Assembly (NCBI RefSeq): GCF_000018545.1 | Contig: NC_012586.1 | Span: 2,366,034 to 2,430,033 of the forward strand | Reading direction: 5' to 3' | Source: Sinorhizobium fredii NGR234 | GTDB taxonomy: Bacteria; Pseudomonadota; Alphaproteobacteria; Rhizobiales; Rhizobiaceae | DNA: 64,000 nt | Shown: in pieces, positions 28,278 to 36,452 of the stretch | How the letters are laid out: the number at the start of each line of letters is the position of its first letter | How positions within the stretch are numbered: position 1 is the stretch's first letter | Notes under the pieces: generated by a model | Seen by the model: only the letters and a program-made list of their open reading frames with translations | What the model was told of the DNA's origin: nothing | The model's database searches: none | Position numbers and translations under genes: made by a program

Positions 28278-29278
28278 GCCGCCTCCTCGCGAAACGGATC
28301 GGTTTCGCCGTTCATCACCCGCAAGTGCAGGCCCATGTCGACATTGCGGCCGGAGAGAATGACCGCGATCGGGCCGCCGGCGATCTTGATCTTGCCGGCC
28401 AGCAGCGCCGCCATGCCGACGGCGCCGGCCCCCTCGACGATCTCCCGCTCCTCGGCGTAGGCGTGGCGCATGCCGGCGGCGATCTCCGCCTCCGTCAGGA
28501 GGATGATCTCGTCGAGGAGTTCGCTGCACATGCGGAACGTCAGGCGATTGTCGAGCCCGATGCCGCCGCCGAGCGAATCCGCAAGGCTCTGATATTCCTC
28601 GACGAGCACCGGCCTGCCGGCGACGACGCTCGCCTTCATTGCCGCGCCGCGCTCCATCGTCAGCCCGATGACCCGCGTCGCCGGCTTGCGCGCCTTGACC
28701 GCTGCCGCGACCCCGGCCGCCAGCCCGCCGCCCGAAAGCGGCACGAGCACTGCAGTGAGATCCGGCATCTGCTCGACAATCTCCAGACCGAGCGTTCCCT
28801 GTCCTGCGACAACGGCTGCATCGTCGAACGGCGGCACCATGACGAGACCTTTTTCCGCGACGAGCCGTTCGACCTCATCCTGCGCCTCGTCCTGGGAGCT
28901 GCCGACGATCCGCACATCGGCACCAAGGCGCCTGATCTCCGAAACCTTGTTCTCCGGGACGAGATGCGACATGCAGATCGTCGCGACCGAGCCTTGCGTC
29001 CTTGCCGCATGGGCAAGCGCCCGGCCGTGATTGCCGGTCGAGGCCGCGATGACGCCGCGCGCCCGCGCCTCGGCGGAAAGCGAAAGCACCGCATTGGTCG
29101 CGCCACGCAGCTTGAAGCTGCCGGTCGTCTGGTGGTGTTCGAGCTTCAGCCCGACGGGAACGCCGCAAAGCTTGCTGAGCGATGTGGAAGTCACGAGGGG
29201 CGTGCGAAGAACGCGACCGGAAATGCGCCGCGCCGCCGCTTCGATGTCCTCGATCGTCACGGTGAGAAAAGCGCTCAT
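28274..29278 (-). CDS. eutB: EutB, threonine dehydratase-like (hydroxyectoine utilisation)
   Basis: A 334-residue PLP enzyme of the serine/threonine dehydratase fold. TTGSFKLRGATNAV carries the Schiff-base lysine, STGNHGRALAHAA is the phosphate/substrate-binding loop and LSGGGLAAGVA is the glycine loop that binds the PLP phosphate. It is proposed to dehydrate 5-hydroxyectoine, working with the EutC reductase. It overlaps both neighbours by 4 bp (eutA upstream, eutC downstream). Confidence 0.92.
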   Translation of the reverse strand: MSAFLTVTIEDIEAAARRISGRVLRTPLVTSTSLSKLCGVPVGLKLEHHQTTGSFKLRGATNAVLSLSAEARARGVIAASTGNHGRALAHAARTQGSVATICMSHLVPENKVSEIRRLGADVRIVGSSQDEAQDEVERLVAEKGLVMVPPFDDAAVVAGQGTLGLEIVEQMPDLTAVLVPLSGGGLAAGVAAAVKARKPATRVIGLTMERGAAMKASVVAGRPVLVEEYQSLADSLGGGIGLDNRLTFRMCSELLDEIILLTEAEIAAGMRHAYAEEREIVEGAGAVGMAALLAGKIKIAGGPIAVILSGRNVDMGLHLRVMNGETDPFREEAA

Positions 29279-30060
29279 GGCCATTCTCCCGAGAGCGGCA
29301 GCGCCATCAATCGACCGAGTTCCGGCCGCGCCGAGTTGTCGCCGCAAAGGCGCAGGCAGGCCCAGGCAGTGGCATAGTTGCTGCTGACGACGGGCTTGCC
29401 GATCGCGGCCTCGATGTCCGCGATCACGCCGGCCGCACGCACGGCCGTGCAGGAGATGAACAGCGCTTCCGACTGCGGCGCCATTGCCTCTTTTGCGAAG
29501 GCGACGATCTCCTTGGGCGTGATCCGCGCCATCTCCCGGTCGTCGGTAAGCCCCAGGCAGGTGAAGCGGTCGATCGTGAAGCCGAGTGCCGCAAAGTAGT
29601 CCGCCATCGGCTGGCTGGTCTCGATCGTATAGGGCGTGAGCACGGAGAGGCGCCTCGCGCCGAGCGTGCGCAAACCTTTGACAGCCGCCGCCGTCGGCGT
29701 CACCACGGCTGCTTCCGGTTTGGCGGCCTTTATCGCTGCGGCCACTTCCTCGTCGCCGATGACGACGGAGGCAGAGGTGCAGGAATACATCACGACGTCG
29801 AGTGCTTCGTCGGGCAGGATCAAGCTTGCTGCCGCCGTGAGCGAAGGCTGCATCGCGCGGAGATTGTCCGGCGTCACCGGATTGGCATAGGGGATCCGCG
29901 CGACGTAGACGCCGATCCGGTCGGACGCCACCAGTCGCTGGAAATCCACCTCGGTCGTATGGTCGGTGGCGAGGATGACGAGACCGACGCGCTTTTCGAG
30001 CGGCCGGTCGTCGAGGCGCGGGACGCGCCGCGCCAGGGAGAGAGCGACAGGCTTTTCCAT
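29275..30060 (-). CDS. eutA: EutA, ectoine-utilisation protein (Asp/Glu racemase-like)
   Basis: A 261-residue protein of the maleate isomerase / aspartate-glutamate racemase superfamily. Two cysteines in family positions are seen in VVMYSCTSASVVIG and ALFISCTAVRAAGV. In hydroxyectoine-degrading bacteria EutA is suggested to change the stereochemistry of hydroxyectoine before EutB/C act. The ATG overlaps the ehuD stop codon by one base. The presence of eutABC indicates that hydroxyectoine as well as ectoine can be used. Confidence 0.9.
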   Translation of the reverse strand: MEKPVALSLARRVPRLDDRPLEKRVGLVILATDHTTEVDFQRLVASDRIGVYVARIPYANPVTPDNLRAMQPSLTAAASLILPDEALDVVMYSCTSASVVIGDEEVAAAIKAAKPEAAVVTPTAAAVKGLRTLGARRLSVLTPYTIETSQPMADYFAALGFTIDRFTCLGLTDDREMARITPKEIVAFAKEAMAPQSEALFISCTAVRAAGVIADIEAAIGKPVVSSNYATAWACLRLCGDNSARPELGRLMALPLSGEWP

Positions 30061-30722
30061 CAGCGTTCGTCCACCCGTGCGTAGCGCTCTTCCAGCCAGC
30101 GCAGGAAGATGACCGAGATCAGGCTCATGACCAGGAAGAACACGCCGACCAATGTCATCGGCTCGATATAGCGATAGTTGCTGTTGGCGATGCTCTTTGC
30201 CTGGTTCATCAGTTCCAGCACCGTGATTGCCGAAAGCAGCGGTGTCTCCTTGAACATGGCGATCAGGTAATTGGCGAGCGCCGGGATCATCGGCGGGATC
30301 GCCTGCGGCAGGATCACATGGATCCAGGTCTGGCGCGCCGTCAGGTTCGTCGCCTTGGCCGCCTCCCATTGGCCGCGCGGCACGTTCTCGATGCCGGCGC
30401 GATAGACCTCGGCGGCATAGGTACCGTAGTGGATGCCCAGACCTATGACGCCGGCGACCAGCGCCGGCAGGCGGATGCCGATGTCCGGCAGCACGTAGAA
30501 GATAAAGTAGAGCTGCACGAGCAGAGGCGTGCCGCGGATGAACTCCACCGCGAAGCTGGTGGCGCGCGCGATCGGCCTCGGCGCCACCATGCGCAGGATG
30601 GCGAAGACAAGCCCGATGACCGCGGCAACGGCAGCGCCGAGAATGGTGGCCAGAATGGTGATCTGCAGCCCTTCGATGAGGGTCGGCATGATCTGGCGGA
30701 CGAATTCCCAATCCCATTCCAT
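30060..30722 (-). CDS. ehuD: EhuD, ectoine ABC transporter permease
   Basis: A 220-residue permease of the His/Glu/Gln/Arg (HisMQ) polar-amino-acid transporter type. Typical parts are the GTPLLVQLYFIFYVLP segment and the EAA-like loop EAAKATNLTARQTWIHVILPQA that contacts the ATPase. With EhuC it forms the membrane channel for ectoine and hydroxyectoine. It starts 3 bp after ehuC ends. Confidence 0.93.
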   Translation of the reverse strand: MEWDWEFVRQIMPTLIEGLQITILATILGAAVAAVIGLVFAILRMVAPRPIARATSFAVEFIRGTPLLVQLYFIFYVLPDIGIRLPALVAGVIGLGIHYGTYAAEVYRAGIENVPRGQWEAAKATNLTARQTWIHVILPQAIPPMIPALANYLIAMFKETPLLSAITVLELMNQAKSIANSNYRYIEPMTLVGVFFLVMSLISVIFLRWLEERYARVDER

Positions 30723-30724
30723 GG

Positions 30725-31384
30725 TCAAGCCCTCACGCCGTCGAGGCCGCGGCTCACCCGGCGTTCCAGCCAGCGCATGCCGAGCGAGATCACCCAGGCC
30801 ATGACGAAATAGAGCACCAGGATGGTCGCGAAGGGGATCAGCGTGCTGCCCGTTTGGGCCCGCACCACCTGCGCCTGGAAGGTCATGTCGGTGAGCGAAA
30901 TCAGCGAGACGACGGCAGTCCCTTTGAGAAGCTCGATGGCGTTGTTGCCGAAGGTCGGCAGCATCAGCGGCAGCGCCTGCGGCAGGATGATGTGGCGCAT
31001 CGCCTGGTAGCGCGAGAGATTGAGGGCGATACACGCTTCCCGCTGCTCGCGGCCGATCGCCTTCACGGCACCGCGCACGACTTCGGCACCATAGGCGCCG
31101 ACATTCAAGCCGAGCGCCAGCACGCCGGCCTGCAGCGGCGTCAGGGTGATGCCGGCAAAGGGCAGCACGAAATAGGCCCAGAAGAGCTGGACGAAAATCG
31201 AGGTGCCGCGGAAGAATTCGATATAGGTGGTGGCAAGCGCTCGCACCGCCGTGAAGCGGCTGACGCGCCCGAGCCCCGCCGCAAAGGCGACCACGACGGC
31301 AAGTGCCGAGCCCATCAGGGTGAGCTGCACGGTCACCCATGCGCCCTCAAGGATCAATCCGATATAGCCGGACCAGTCGATCAT
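30725..31384 (-). CDS. ehuC: EhuC, ectoine ABC transporter permease
   Basis: A 219-residue HisMQ-type permease, paralogous to EhuD. FRGTSIFVQLFWAYFVLPF and REACIALNLSRYQAMRHIILPQALP mark the conserved segments. It lies between ehuB (96-bp gap) and ehuD (2-bp gap) in the order known from S. meliloti ehuABCD. Confidence 0.93.
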   Translation of the reverse strand: MIDWSGYIGLILEGAWVTVQLTLMGSALAVVVAFAAGLGRVSRFTAVRALATTYIEFFRGTSIFVQLFWAYFVLPFAGITLTPLQAGVLALGLNVGAYGAEVVRGAVKAIGREQREACIALNLSRYQAMRHIILPQALPLMLPTFGNNAIELLKGTAVVSLISLTDMTFQAQVVRAQTGSTLIPFATILVLYFVMAWVISLGMRWLERRVSRGLDGVRA

Positions 31385-31480
31385 CTTTCAATCAATCCAC
31401 TCTGGTTCGCTTGCACGCTGCGTCATTCCTCCTCTCCGCCGATACGGAGAGGAGGTTCAATGAAGGGGAGCGACTCGGGC

Positions 31481-32332
31481 CTACTTCGCGGCGCAGAGCT
31501 TCTCGCGCGTCGTCGACATCGCCGCCTTGGCCGAGAAGCCATAGGGCTCGATGATCTTGGCGAACTCGCCGGACTCCTTCATCTTGGCGAGCTCGACGTC
31601 GAAGGCATCGCGCAGAGCCTCGTCGCCTTTCCTGAAGGCGGCGCCGTCGCAATAGACGGGAGCGCCTTCGACCGGCGCCACGACCTCGATATCAGGGTCT
31701 TTCGCCTTCGAAACGAGATCGTTGATGGAAAGCACCGGCAGCGAATAGACGTCGATGCGGCCGTCCTGCAGCATCTTCATCCCGCTCTGGCCGTCAGGCA
31801 CGACGATGACCCGATCACGCGGCACGCCGGCTTCGAGCGCCAGCTTCTCCTCGGTGCCGCCACCCGGCGCGCCGATCCTGGCATCCGGATTGTCGGCGAT
31901 GTCCTTGTAGCTCATCAATTTGAGCGGATTGCCCTTCTTCAGCGCAAAAGCCTCGGCATCGCAAAGGATCGGCTGGGAATAGGCAACTGCGGCGCAACGC
32001 TCCGGCTTCATGAAGAGGCCGGCGGTGATTGCATCGTGACGTCCTGCCTGCAGGCCCGGGATCATCGCTCCGTATTCCGAGATGGAGGCGACGACATCGG
32101 CAACGCCGAGGCGCTTGAAGATTTCCCGGGCGACATCAGGGGCGGCGCCGGACACCTTGCCGTCAGCGCCGACGGCGGTGAAGGGCGGTTCGTTGGCGAT
32201 GGCGATACGGGCGAAGCCCTGCTCCTTCAGTTCCTCGAGTTTGTTTTCATCCGCAGCAGCGGGCGTCGCCGCTGCGACTGCCATCAGTGCGGTGGCACCG
32301 GCCGCCATTGCCATCCAATCTTTCAACTGCAT
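31481..32332 (-). CDS. ehuB: EhuB, ectoine/hydroxyectoine-binding protein
   Basis: A 283-residue periplasmic solute-binding protein, family 3. The N-terminus MQLKDWMAMAAGATALMAVAAATPAAADE is a signal peptide with cleavage after Ala-Ala-Ala. FARIAIANEPPFTAVGADGKVSG is the family 3 ligand motif (Glu-Pro-Pro-Phe), and CAAVAYSQPI and GAPGGGTEEKLA follow in the expected positions. It binds ectoines with high affinity in S. meliloti. ATG 32332 has GAGGAG 9 nt upstream; a TTG at 32341 in the same frame lies closer to that signal and is less likely. Confidence 0.93.
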   Translation of the reverse strand: MQLKDWMAMAAGATALMAVAAATPAAADENKLEELKEQGFARIAIANEPPFTAVGADGKVSGAAPDVAREIFKRLGVADVVASISEYGAMIPGLQAGRHDAITAGLFMKPERCAAVAYSQPILCDAEAFALKKGNPLKLMSYKDIADNPDARIGAPGGGTEEKLALEAGVPRDRVIVVPDGQSGMKMLQDGRIDVYSLPVLSINDLVSKAKDPDIEVVAPVEGAPVYCDGAAFRKGDEALRDAFDVELAKMKESGEFAKIIEPYGFSAKAAMSTTREKLCAAK

Positions 32333-32393
32333 CGTTCCCAACTCCTCTGTCGTTCTCTTGCTGTTTTGGTTGAGGCAATGTCGGCCGTCAGGC

Positions 32394-33179
32394 TTAGACG
32401 CGGTGCCCTGCCGCTATGATCTTGCGCAGGAAGGTCTGCGTGCGTTCCTGTTTCGGATGCCGGAAGATTTCCTCGGGCCTGCCTGCCTCGACGATCTTGC
32501 CGCGGTCGAAGAAGAGCACCCGATCGGCGAAATCATGGGCAAAGCCCATTTCGTGAGTGACGAGCAGCATCGTCATGTCCGTCTCGGCGGCAAGCTTGCG
32601 CATGACGGTCAGGACTTCCTCGACAAGCTCGGGATCGAGCGCGGAGGTCACCTCGTCGAAAAGCATGATCTTCGGCGACAGCGCCAGCGCCCGGGCGATG
32701 GCGACGCGCTGCTTCTGGCCGCCGGAAAGCTGCGCCGGCATGCTCTTGGCCTTATCGGCCAGGCCGACCATGTCGAGCAGCTCCATCGCCCGCTTTTCCG
32801 CCGCGGCGCGCGCCATGCCCTTCGTCAGCATCGGCGCCAGCGTCACATTGTCGAGGACGCATTTGTGCGGAAACAGATTGAAGTGCTGGAAGACCATGCC
32901 GATCTTCTCGCGCATCTTGTGAAGATGCCGCTCGTCGGCAGCAACGAGGCTACCGGCCTTCTTCATGTGGTAGAGCTGCTCGCCGTCGACCTGGATGAAG
33001 CCGTCGCTGATCGACTCCAGCGTCATCAGGATGCGCAGGATGGTCGTCTTGCCCGAGCCGGAAGGACCGATGAGGGCGAGCTTCTCGCCGGGCATCACCT
33101 CCATCGACAATCCGTCGAGTACGGTCAACGGACCGTATCGCTTGACGATGTTGTCGATGCGGATGATCGGCTCGGACAT
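32394..33179 (-). CDS. ehuA: EhuA, ectoine ABC transporter ATPase
   Basis: A 261-residue GlnQ-type ATPase. Walker [11 protein letters not shown]-loop [11 protein letters not shown], signature [15 protein letters not shown], Walker [15 protein letters not shown] and switch-His [21 protein letters not shown] are all intact. It is the first gene of the ehuABCD-eutABCDE operon; the promoter region upstream holds a repeated ATTGWCATGAT element. Confidence 0.94.
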   Translation of the reverse strand: MSEPIIRIDNIVKRYGPLTVLDGLSMEVMPGEKLALIGPSGSGKTTILRILMTLESISDGFIQVDGEQLYHMKKAGSLVAADERHLHKMREKIGMVFQHFNLFPHKCVLDNVTLAPMLTKGMARAAAEKRAMELLDMVGLADKAKSMPAQLSGGQKQRVAIARALALSPKIMLFDEVTSALDPELVEEVLTVMRKLAAETDMTMLLVTHEMGFAHDFADRVLFFDRGKIVEAGRPEEIFRHPKQERTQTFLRKIIAAGHRV

Positions 33180-33287
33180 TCGCGCCTCTCCCTATGAGAC
33201 TACGGACGCCGCATGGCATCCTCCCAAAACCGCTCGCACACTTTTGGGCGCCATGCGTTAATGTCCTAACGATGATCCGGTTCCAAA

Positions 33288-33321
33288 ATCATGTCAATGT
33301 GAATAATAATATCATGACAAT
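33288..33321 (-). promoter_or_regulatory. Direct repeat upstream of ehuA, candidate EnuR site
   Basis: On the minus strand ATTGTCATGAT (33321-33311) and ATTGACATGAT (33298-33288) form a direct repeat with 23-bp periodicity, about 110-140 bp before the ehuA start. The second copy contains TTGACA and could also be a -35 element. The same core (TTTGTCATGAT) occurs at the enuR start. MocR-type regulators often bind direct repeats; assignment to EnuR is inference. Confidence 0.45.
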
Positions 33322-33356
33322 TATTCGGCAAGCGCCGAAGTCTTGTGCATTCGCAA

Positions 33357-34742
33357 TCAGATCGCCAGCAGCAATGCCTCGGGATCGCCGAGGGCCAGCG
33401 AGGCGACGATGCCGAGCCCGGTCTTCAGTTCTTGTTCGCTTGTCGAGCCGAGCGAAATCCGCACGGCAGGATGCCAGCCGCTGTCGGCGGTGCGGAAGGA
33501 TGCGCCCGGCGCGATCGCAACGCCGCGCAGGCGCGCCTGGGAGACGAAAGCGTCCTCCGAATGCCCCTCCGGCAGCGGCAGCCAGACATGCAGGCTCTGC
33601 GGACGCGTGCGGTGGGCAAGCCTGCCGAATGTCTCGGTGGCAATTGCGTGGCGTGCGGCAAGGGCGCGGCGCTGCCAGTTGACGAGTTCCATCGCCGTCC
33701 CGTCACTCACCCAATGCGTGGCGATTTCGGCAATCGACGGCGTCGCCATCCAGTTCGAGACGAGGTGTCGATTGGCGACCGCTGCGACATAACGATCCGG
33801 CGCCGCGAGATAGCCGATCCTGAGCCCCGGCACTGTGATCTTGGTGAAGCTCGTCACATAAAGGGTGCGCTCCGGGGCAAGCGCCGCGACCGGCGGCAGG
33901 CGCTCCTCGACCAGTGGTCCCAATATGTCGTTCTCGATGATGGCGACGTCATGCCGGCGCGCGACCTCGGCAAGCGCCGTGCGGCGCTCGGTGCTCATCA
34001 GCGTCGCCGTCGGATTGATCACCGACGGCTGCAGGAAGATCGCCCGTATCACGCCCTTGCGGCAGGCCTCGTCCAGCGCTTCCGGCACCATGCCGTCGTC
34101 ATCGATGGCGATGCCGTGGAGATGAATACCGAGATAGGTCGAGAGCGGCACCAGCGTATGATGGCTGATCGCCTCCGTCGCAATCGTCGAGCCGGGTGGA
34201 GCGACGCTCATCAGCGCCACGGTCATGGCGGAGGTGGCGCCGTTGGTAAGACTGATATTGAGCGGCGAGACGTCGAGCCCGCAGCGCGACAGCCATTCGG
34301 CCGCGACGCTGCGATGGCGCGGAAACACCATGTTCGGTCGGAAGGAAAGCGCCGAGCTTGCCGGCAGGTTCTCGGCAAGCCAGGCAAAGGCCTGCCGCAT
34401 CGTCTCGAGATGGATCTGCTCGCAGACGGGCTTCAAGATCGAAAGATCGATCAGTTCGCCGAGCCGCTCCGGCAGGTAGGGCGGATCCGGTTCGCGCGGC
34501 CGCGTCTGCACGAAACTGCCGCGCCCGACCTCGCCGGAGATCAAACCGCGCCGGATAAGCTCGTCATAGGCGCGGCTCACCGTCTGCACCGAAAGCTTCA
34601 GATCGTCGGCCAGCTTGCGGTGCGTCGGCAACCGCGTGCCGTTCTGGAGCCTCCCCTCCTGAATGGCGCGGGCAAATTGATCGGCCAGCGAGAGATAGGC
34701 CGGGCGGCGCAGGAGCGATGTGTCGGGCATCCAATTTGTCAT
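33357..34742 (-). CDS. enuR: EnuR, MocR/PdxR-type regulator of ectoine genes
   Basis: A 461-residue fusion of a GntR winged helix (about residues 15-80: LADQFARAIQEGRLQNGTRLPTHRKLADDLKLSVQTVSRAYDEL) to an aminotransferase-like domain that binds PLP. The Schiff-base lysine lies in SFTKITVPGLRIGYL. EnuR represses ectoine uptake and degradation genes and responds to diaminobutyrate derivatives bound to PLP. The start at 34742 (MTNWMPDTSLLRRPAY) fits family N-termini but lacks a strong Shine-Dalgarno; the open frame extends to 34985 with unrelated sequence. It lies between the operon promoter and the divergent asnC gene. Confidence 0.9.
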   Translation of the reverse strand: MTNWMPDTSLLRRPAYLSLADQFARAIQEGRLQNGTRLPTHRKLADDLKLSVQTVSRAYDELIRRGLISGEVGRGSFVQTRPREPDPPYLPERLGELIDLSILKPVCEQIHLETMRQAFAWLAENLPASSALSFRPNMVFPRHRSVAAEWLSRCGLDVSPLNISLTNGATSAMTVALMSVAPPGSTIATEAISHHTLVPLSTYLGIHLHGIAIDDDGMVPEALDEACRKGVIRAIFLQPSVINPTATLMSTERRTALAEVARRHDVAIIENDILGPLVEERLPPVAALAPERTLYVTSFTKITVPGLRIGYLAAPDRYVAAVANRHLVSNWMATPSIAEIATHWVSDGTAMELVNWQRRALAARHAIATETFGRLAHRTRPQSLHVWLPLPEGHSEDAFVSQARLRGVAIAPGASFRTADSGWHPAVRISLGSTSEQELKTGLGIVASLALGDPEALLLAI

Positions 34743-34745
34743 GAT
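34735..34745 (+). promoter_or_regulatory. Third copy of the ectoine-cluster motif at the enuR start
   Basis: TTTGTCATGAT on the plus strand matches 10 of 11 positions of the element found twice before ehuA, and it overlaps the enuR initiation codon. It may allow autoregulation and control of the divergent asnC gene. Confidence 0.35.
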
Positions 34746-34836
34746 TTGAACAGTGATCAAAATCAGCTCAATTGACAATGCAAAAGTGAGAACCCAATGT
34801 CTTTTCCCGGACTTCGACCATGGAAGGGCGCCACGC

Positions 34837-35319
34837 ATGAAACTCGACGCGATCGATCTGCGCATCCTCGAGGCGATCCAGGCCGACGGGCGCATCACCA
34901 AGCTGGCGCTCGCGGAAAAGGCCGGCCTGTCGCCGACGCCCTGCTGGATGCGGCTGAGGAAACTCGAAACGGCCGGCATCGTCACCGGCTATCACGCGCG
35001 CCTTGCGCTGCGCCGGGTGGCGCCTGTCGCAAGCGTGATGATGGAGGTGACTCTCGGCAACCACCGGCAGGCGGATTTCGACCGTTTCGAACGCGCCATC
35101 GGCTCGATCCCGGAGATCGTCGCCTGCTGGTCGGTCGGCGGCGGGGTCGATTATATCCTCAAGGTCGTGACCGCCGACATCGATGCCTATCAGCGGCTGG
35201 TCGACGACCTGCTCGGGCGGGAGCTCGGCATCGACCGCTATTTCACCTACATCGTTACCAAGACAGTGAAGGAGGAAACCGTGTTGCCGCTCGGCTCGCT
35301 GCTGTCGCAGGTGAACTAA
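34837..35319 (+). CDS. doeX: Lrp/AsnC-type regulator of the ectoine cluster (DoeX/AsnC)
   Basis: A 160-residue feast/famine regulator. The N-terminal winged helix is MKLDAIDLRILEAIQADGRITKLALAEKAGLSPTPCWMRLRKLE, and the C-terminal RAM ligand domain contains VMMEVTLGNHRQADFDRFE and ACWSVGGGVDYILKVV. An AsnC-type regulator next to enuR is standard in ectoine catabolic clusters and serves as an activator. ATG 34837 has GGAAGGG 9 nt upstream. Confidence 0.9.
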   Translation: MKLDAIDLRILEAIQADGRITKLALAEKAGLSPTPCWMRLRKLETAGIVTGYHARLALRRVAPVASVMMEVTLGNHRQADFDRFERAIGSIPEIVACWSVGGGVDYILKVVTADIDAYQRLVDDLLGRELGIDRYFTYIVTKTVKEETVLPLGSLLSQVN

Positions 35320-35368
35320 AGACGGCAGAGCGAAATGCGCGCAGAAAACGCACGGTTCCTCATCCGGC

Positions 35369-35785
35369 CTACACTGCGGAGACGACCTTCTTGTATTGCG
35401 ACGTGCGAAGGGTCTCTCCGCGACCGTATCTCCGAATAGCCAGCATGGTGAAGTAGTTGATAACGCCCAAGATGGCCAAAAAAATCCATGCACCGGCAGG
35501 CGTAAGCTCTGCATCGGCAGAGGTATAGGACCTGTATAGCGTCCAAAGCACGTCTGCCAATTCAACAACAACAAACAACGTCAGCAGGACGACAATGCCC
35601 TTGCGGAGCCCTGGCGAGAAATAAACTGTTCCGAAAGCGTAGAGTACGATAACCACTGTCGCCAATACAGACAGAATGTCGTTCATCACCCTCCAAGTGG
35701 TGACCTCGCCAACGCCCCCCACCAACAGCGCCAGTTCGCATGCGCCCGCGAGCACATTTAGACACGCAAAGAATTTCCAGCCCAC
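35369..35785 (-). CDS. Uncharacterised four-helix membrane protein
   Basis: A 138-residue protein with about four transmembrane helices (residues 4-24, 35-55, 63-85, 97-117) and a basic C-terminus (IRRYGRGETLRTSQYKK). No family recognised. The start is GTG at 35785 with GAGGGG at about 7 nt, which supports translation. Base composition here is noticeably lower in G+C than in the ectoine genes on either side, consistent with a separate origin. It interrupts the asnC to dehydrogenase part of the ectoine island. Confidence 0.65.
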   Translation of the reverse strand: MGWKFFACLNVLAGACELALLVGGVGEVTTWRVMNDILSVLATVVIVLYAFGTVYFSPGLRKGIVVLLTLFVVVELADVLWTLYRSYTSADAELTPAGAWIFLAILGVINYFTMLAIRRYGRGETLRTSQYKKVVSAV

Positions 35786-35962
35786 ACAGGTTCCCCTCGC
35801 CCTTTAGTAGGATCGGAGCCTATGCGCCTAGTTGAGAAATTGCAATTGTCGACGGGACAACCGTAGATAAATCATCCGTCGCGATGAATCGAACAGTCGT
35901 CAAAGCCTAAACTTAGGAAGAACCCGTTCGACTCGCGGCGGCTGCCCTGGCGGGGAAATCTG

Positions 35963-36181
35963 TCAGCGTTCCGGATCGCCTATTTCGAGAACCTCATGCC
36001 GTTTCAGCTCGTCGATCGCTTCGATCGCTTCGGCCGCCGACCAGCCTGCAGAAACCGCGACCTGCACCAGCTTGGTTTCTACCTGTTGCTCAAGCTCCAT
36101 GTACAAAGGCTCTAACGCTTCCTGCACGGTCAGGATGTGTTCACCAGCCATCACGGGGCGCTGGGGCAATGACGCGGTCAT
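35963..36181 (-). CDS. Uncharacterised 72-residue helical protein
   Basis: A small soluble, mostly alpha-helical acidic protein (VQEALEPLYMELEQQVETKLVQVAVSAGWSAAEAIEAIDELKRHEVLEIG). The ATG is preceded by AAGGAGGAAGG at a good distance, so expression is likely. No known family or function. It lies divergent from the aldehyde dehydrogenase gene, with a 271-bp gap (36182-36452) that should hold both promoters. Confidence 0.65.
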   Translation of the reverse strand: MTASLPQRPVMAGEHILTVQEALEPLYMELEQQVETKLVQVAVSAGWSAAEAIEAIDELKRHEVLEIGDPER

Positions 36182-36452
36182 GGCACAATCCTTCCTCCTT
36201 CACGCGGACGTGTTTTGCACAACGTCCCGCTCGAGTTTCTGTTCCACGCGCGGCCTTCGATACCAAGGAAAGTCGGGATCCCCGCTTCGCGAGAAGGGCG
36301 GAACACCGCACGCACCGTTCCTCACCCGCCCCAGACAATCTCTCTCGGGGACGCCTCTCCTTTGGTCCAAGTCTCTCCCGGCGCGTGGCGGAATGGACAA
36401 TCTCTCGCGGCAACAGTGTCAATCTCTTCGTAACGGACGAGGAGACTTGGAC

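Noticed and set aside
29275..30717. eutA extended to 480 residues
   Set aside because: The extra N-terminal part is an out-of-frame reading of ehuD; the true eutA start at 30060 overlaps the ehuD stop.
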